Assembly: GCA_037176845.1 (NCBI GenBank)
Contig: JAYKXP010000001.1
Location: 248,001-312,000 of the forward strand
Reading direction: 5' to 3'
Origin: Paramarasmius palmivorus
Taxonomy: Eukaryota > Basidiomycota > Agaricomycetes > Agaricales > Marasmiaceae
Length of the DNA stretch: 64,000 nt
The notes under the pieces were generated by a model. It had not been told where the DNA came from and did not search any database. It saw only the letters and a program-made list of their open reading frames with translations. Positions within the stretch are counted from its first letter, which is position 1. Every line of letters begins with the position of its first letter. Of the stretch, positions 59,816 through 64,000 are shown in pieces. Made by a program: the position numbers and the translations under genes.

Positions 59816-62145
59816 TCAGTAGGAATTCAGAGGACAGAGCTCATTGATGGTCCAACCGAACGCAGCGCACACCTTCTGGATTTCCAAGTCACTAGCGGTG
59901 AAGTTGTTGTTCTCCCAGAACAGATGCTTGAAGAGAATGCGAGGGTCGGCAGATCCACTTTCCCAAAGAAGTTGTTGACAATCTTTGAGGCACGCCTCGA
60001 TCTCGTCGCGAAGACAGAGCAGGCTGCTGATTTGGTCGTTCAACATGTCGAACTCTCGCATGGATTCCAAAATACTGTTTGCCTGGAAGAGGAGACCTAA
60101 ATCACTGATAAAACAAGATATTAGAACCAAATATGAAGTTGAATAACTGGTGAACTTACCCATGGGACTAGTTAAACCCTTGCCAAAGCCTTGGACCTTA
60201 CTCTTGATATAACCCCACCACCAAGTGGAGAAAGAGCACCATTCAAAGGTTTGACAACAGGGAGCGCACTTGATGCTTGCACCGGCTGCAGGCTTGCACC
60301 TCTGTCTGAGGTTGTCGCACTGAGTGCAGGGTGTTTTCTCACTTTGACAGACGTCCTGTGGAAAAGAAAGAAGCATTTAGAAACTATAACTTAAGTAAAA
60401 TCACTAAGAGAGAACTTACGAGGGGCTGAGCTGTCAAGGCAGTCAGGACCCTGACCAGAGACAAGTCTGTGTTGCTGTTGACGTGCAGCATGTAGTTGAG
60501 CTCTAGTGAAATCACTGGGTTAGAAACAAAGATATAAAACAAAGAGGGTGAAATCACTTACTCTTGAGGGTCTTGACGTGTTCTCGACGCCCCAACATGT
60601 TGTTGAGACGGTCGATGATCAAGGGGTCTTCACGAGGACCAACACCACATTTGCTGGCTTCGACTAGAACCTCCAAGTCCATGTTGTCAATTGAGACAGG
60701 TGTCAGAGTTTTAGATTGAACTCTGTTAGCAGCGATAGCGCAAATAAGCGCGAATAAACGATAGCAGATGACCAGAGGGGTTGAGAGAACACAACTCTAT
60801 ATGATTCAATGATGTATGTAGGGTTTTCTGTCTAGCTTTTATACATGAGTGAGGGATAAAAGATAATCCTAAAGGTACGAGAATAGATACTAAGTAAACT
60901 AGAAATAACTGCACAGTCAGTGTCAGTAACTGTCAGTAGATGGTGGTACAAGTGGGTTAGAGCAACTGTTCTATGTATATCTGTTTTCTTAGTAATTGTG
61001 GCATAGGCGGAATAAAGTGGAAAATAACTTGTCTAGTGATATCTATATTTAGAATTCCAACAACAGGATGCATTGGATAAGGCTCGGGTTTGTCGCTGTC
61101 ATTGTCATCCTCGATCTCCTAAGAAAGGAGGTGGTCATTAAAGTGAAATCACTTTAGAAGGAACTTAAAACACTTATGATGGTGTTGCTCTCAACAGCCT
61201 TGGACTTGCCCTTGCTAACACTCTTGGTACGAGGACCATAGGAGGTAGAAGGAGCTGATACCTAGTAAATAACCAGGTTAATAAACCTAGAAAATGAAAG
61301 AAGCCAGACTGGTGATACCTCTGTCTTGGTCGGAGCATCACGAGCAGTCTTGGCCTTCTAAAAGAAAAAGTTAGTACAGCTACCCAGCTTCGAAATAGGG
61401 GAGGGTATACTTTACCTTGGAAGGTCGAACATCATTGTCGGAACCATCCTTGAAATCGTCAGACGAGAAATCCTCCAAATCAGCTTCAGAGATGGAAGGC
61501 TTGACTCGAGAAGCTGGACCAACCTAAACAAGGGTAAAAACACTCGAATTAGTAAATGGAATAAAAGAGCAAAGTGAAATCACTTACCTTTGGCTGACCC
61601 AAACCGTCGGAAGATTCATCAGTATTGGGGAGAGAAAGGCTTACCTGATCTAAATGACATTGCTAGAAAAGAAGCTATTAGGAAAGTGAAATCACTTAGA
61701 AGATCTATAAAAATCATACCTTAGCAGAGACCGTCTTCGTCGACACAGACGACACTGGATCCACAGGCTTGGGACCTGAACGGACCCAAACAGTGGAGTT
61801 GGCAGGCTTGTGCTTGGACTCAGCTGCCATCTTTTCCTTCTTGATGGGACAAGAGGTGGAAACAGTCTGAGAACGGGAAGGCAACTGTTAATGGGTAGTG
61901 AGCCCGATAAAACAAAGAGAATAAAAAGAAAACTTACAGTTGGCAAGCATTCAGCTTTGCATTTGCGCAGCTCAGCGTTTATGGGCACAGGCTGAGAATA
62001 TGCTCGAGATGCAGAACGAGTGGTACAAGATGAAGTGGACTTTTTGGCAGAGGTACTCGGCTGATAGCCAGAGCTTTCCTGATCATCCTCTAACTCATCA
62101 TTCTCGTCACCACTAGCATCCTCCTCATTGTCCTCTTCATCATCC

Positions 62146-62179
<34 letters not shown>

Positions 62180-62870
62180 CGCTAGCGTCCTTATGGTGAG
62201 GAATGATCCTACGACCCTTGCTGTCCTTGATGACCTGCTTGGTACGTGGACCGGGCATAGCTTGAGTTTGCATGGTGAGCGTAGGAATCGCTGGTGTAAC
62301 AGGAGTTGATTTACTGGCTGGCCTAGAGAGTAGAGAATCGTCGTCTTGGTGAACGTCTTTGCCGGCGTACTTGCTATTAAAATAGCTGGTTGAAGGGAGA
62401 TGGAATCCGGATGGCAGAACCTATAGAATAGTCAATAAGACGTTAAAAGAAACATTAGAGAAACACGCACCTGGATGTCGTATTTTCTCTTCCACTGCTC
62501 TATCAGGTTGGCATTAGGAAGGTAGCTTGTCAAAGCTGCAATGCCAGGAAGAGAAGACCCGACGGTGGACACCAAATGTGCCAACGTCACGAGTACTTCC
62601 ATAGCCTCCCTAGGGAAAGCTTTGTAGTTGTGGAATTGGTAAAGAGATGCCTATACATATCCATGGTTAGCAAAAAGAAAGGAAGAACAAAGGACTTTGG
62701 AGACTCACCACTGAGATACCTGCATGCAAGAAATGGGTCTGCAAGGAAGACTTGTCCTTGGAGGCTGAGACTTTGTAGATGTTGTTGATTATTGGGTGAA
62801 CCCGCTCGATCTCTTGGAAAATGCGAGAGATCGTGAGGTCGTCCAGTCGTCGATTTTTGGAAGTGTCCAT
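59816..62870 (-). CDS. Cysteine-rich protein gene, paralogue of the Gypsy antisense gene
   Basis: Start at 62870 (MDTSKNRRLDDLTISRIF). About ten or more exons. In order: a helical N-terminus; a Ser/Pro-rich segment with ten Asn residues encoded by a GTT-repeat on the plus strand (62148-62178); basic and acidic disordered exons; a helical exon; and a module with half-sites CTQCDNLRQRC and CAPCCQTFEWC, followed by a helical C-terminus ending at 59816. The same CX2CX6C pairing occurs in the gene at 31990-35134. Introns are 50-70 bp, and at least five carry AAGTGATTTCACTT or close variants. No stop interrupts the exons I read. Function is unknown; nucleic-acid or zinc binding is an inference. Confidence 0.65.
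62148..62178 (+). repeat. GTT trinucleotide microsatellite
   Basis: About ten GTT units, read as poly-Asn on the minus strand inside the cysteine-rich gene. Confidence 0.9.
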
Positions 62871-63286
62871 TATTGAGTTGGGATGTGAAAGACACTATAA
62901 TCACGAGTTAGCAAGTTGTAGGGGGAGCTACACGAAAAAAAACAGGGGACAAGTTACCTTGGATCGGACTGTGTGGTGGGGGGAAAGAAAGAATGAAAAT
63001 TCACTAAGTACCCGACCCAACGACTTATATGTTTCAACTCATATCACATTTAGAGTTTGGCCTACTCTAGAAAGGCAATGGAGGGACTTCTCCGCTCTTT
63101 GCGGTAGAAGCACAACTGGTTTGGGAACTAGACGCTCCTGATCGGCCACAAGCCGAAATGGCGATCTAAGCGGTTACACAACCTTCGGAGATAACTTTGA
63201 TGGATGATCTGCATGCCCCCAATGCCTGTCCCCTCACGAGTGTGTAGTACCCATGGATAGCCCTGGATTTACTCTTTACAAAAGTG
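62871..63286. other. Upstream region of the cysteine-rich gene
   Basis: No gene. A purine run GGTGGGGGGAAAGAAAG lies near 62973-62990. It resembles a polypurine tract in the same relative position as 48049-48061 near the other paralogue, but no LTR was recognised after it. Confidence 0.35.
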
Positions 63287-64000
63287 GTCGTCACGTTAAT
63301 GCGTCACAAACAACCTGAGTATAAGTGGTGGGCTCTGTGACTTTGGGTCACTAATAGAACTGTAGGACACAGCAGAAGCCTAATAAAAGACCACAAATAC
63401 AAAGATTCAGTAGATGCTGGTTATGAACAGCAGCACACTATTGGTGACTAGTTGTGCAAGTGTGGTTCGATGTGATCAGAGTTGCCATACTTAGAATAGT
63501 ACACAAACTATAGATCTGAGAGTGATGATATGCTCTTTGTTACTTCAAAAGCAATCGAGATATACCTTATATTAGGGGCGACTAAAGGTTATGAATGCTT
63601 ATAATAGGGTAGGAAACAGTCCCAAGTGCTATAGGTAGCAACCTCAAGTTCAACCAATACTGCCTCAAGTGTACTGATCCTGATAGAATCAAATCAACGA
63701 ACTGTGCGTAAGCAGGAATCCAACTGACTCTCCAAATGGTCAATCTGGGCCTCTCTACGTCACTGAAGCTTATAAAAGCTAGTTTGAGGTCTAATCTCTA
63801 CACAGAAACGCAATGCAACCAATGCTTAGAGCTACAGATCACAAGCCAGAATACTTGATCTTTCTGCCAATACAACTTAAGCTCTTGTATATAGTAAGGT
63901 CTCAACTAGACTTTCAATCTAGGGCCTGTTCTGAGGAAGTGGAAGCAAATATAAAGGTCATCAATAGATCAACCAGGTCTGATCAGAGGTCGACTCGTAA
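63287..64000 (-). repeat. Dispersed non-coding repeat, copy 3, cut by the window end
   Basis: It starts TTAATGCGTCACAAA and follows 13661 onward closely, including GTGCAAGTGTGGTTCGATGT near 63455. It continues past the window. Confidence 0.8.

Noticed and set aside
1..64000. CRISPR array, rRNA operon or prokaryotic operon
   Set aside because: Spliced genes, LTR elements and the absence of evenly spaced direct repeats or rRNA motifs rule these out by inspection.

Overview
This window is a dense transposon graveyard from a filamentous basidiomycete, most likely an Agaricomycete. The evidence is short spliced introns (50-80 bp, GTRNGT...YAG) and a mix of element families typical of that group: Ty1/Copia and Ty3/Gypsy retrotransposons, hAT, IS630/Tc1-like, Plavaka and Helitron fragments, and proteins with a paired CX2CX6C module. 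I see no convincing conserved single-copy host gene and cannot name the species.

Layout. (1) 609-3047 is a 2.4 kb non-coding retroposon with a tRNA-like head, a poly(A) tail and a 14-bp target-site duplication. (2) 3048-5962 and 11349-13405 are decayed remnants, including the C-terminal end of a minus-strand ORF followed by a cluster of AGGYANNTACCT-type motifs. (3) 5963-11348 is a full-length Copia element (421/422-bp LTRs, TSD CTGTG) with one nonsense codon and one frameshift. (4) 13406-50314 is bounded by two related Gypsy LTRs (TGTGAGG...CCTCACA). Between them lie a decayed gag-pol on the plus strand and, between pol and the 3' LTR, an intron-rich minus-strand gene for a cysteine-rich protein. 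Two nested stacks interrupt this Gypsy. A hAT (23499-30470) splits pol and itself holds a TA-flanked IS630/Tc1-like element (27245-30439). A 12.4 kb Plavaka element (35135-47534) splits the antisense gene. One transposase intron of the Plavaka holds a 4.6 kb insertion with a Helitron helicase-peptidase fragment, a tRNA-like segment and a fold-back repeat. (5) 50315-55393 holds an inverted gag fragment, a hAT end, another copy of the dispersed non-coding repeat and a decayed second hAT transposase. (6) 55396-58156 is an almost perfect palindrome with 1,295-bp arms. (7) 58574-59074 is a Copia-type LTR with its primer-binding site. (8) 59816-62870 is a second intron-rich minus-strand gene of the same cysteine-rich family. 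(9) 63287-64000 is a third copy of the dispersed repeat.

How the parts relate. The Gypsy and Copia genes are broken almost entirely by codon changes that fit C-to-T transitions, mostly CGA to TGA, so these copies look inactivated by decay of methylated CpG. The Plavaka element shows no such damage in the exons I read. It carries three genes: a transposase, a divergently transcribed DUF6532-like companion and a small third gene. The most unusual signals are the antisense cysteine-rich gene within the LTR element with its paralogue, and the fact that most introns of each paralogue carry the same short palindrome: CATATG in one gene, AAGTGATTTCACTT in the other.
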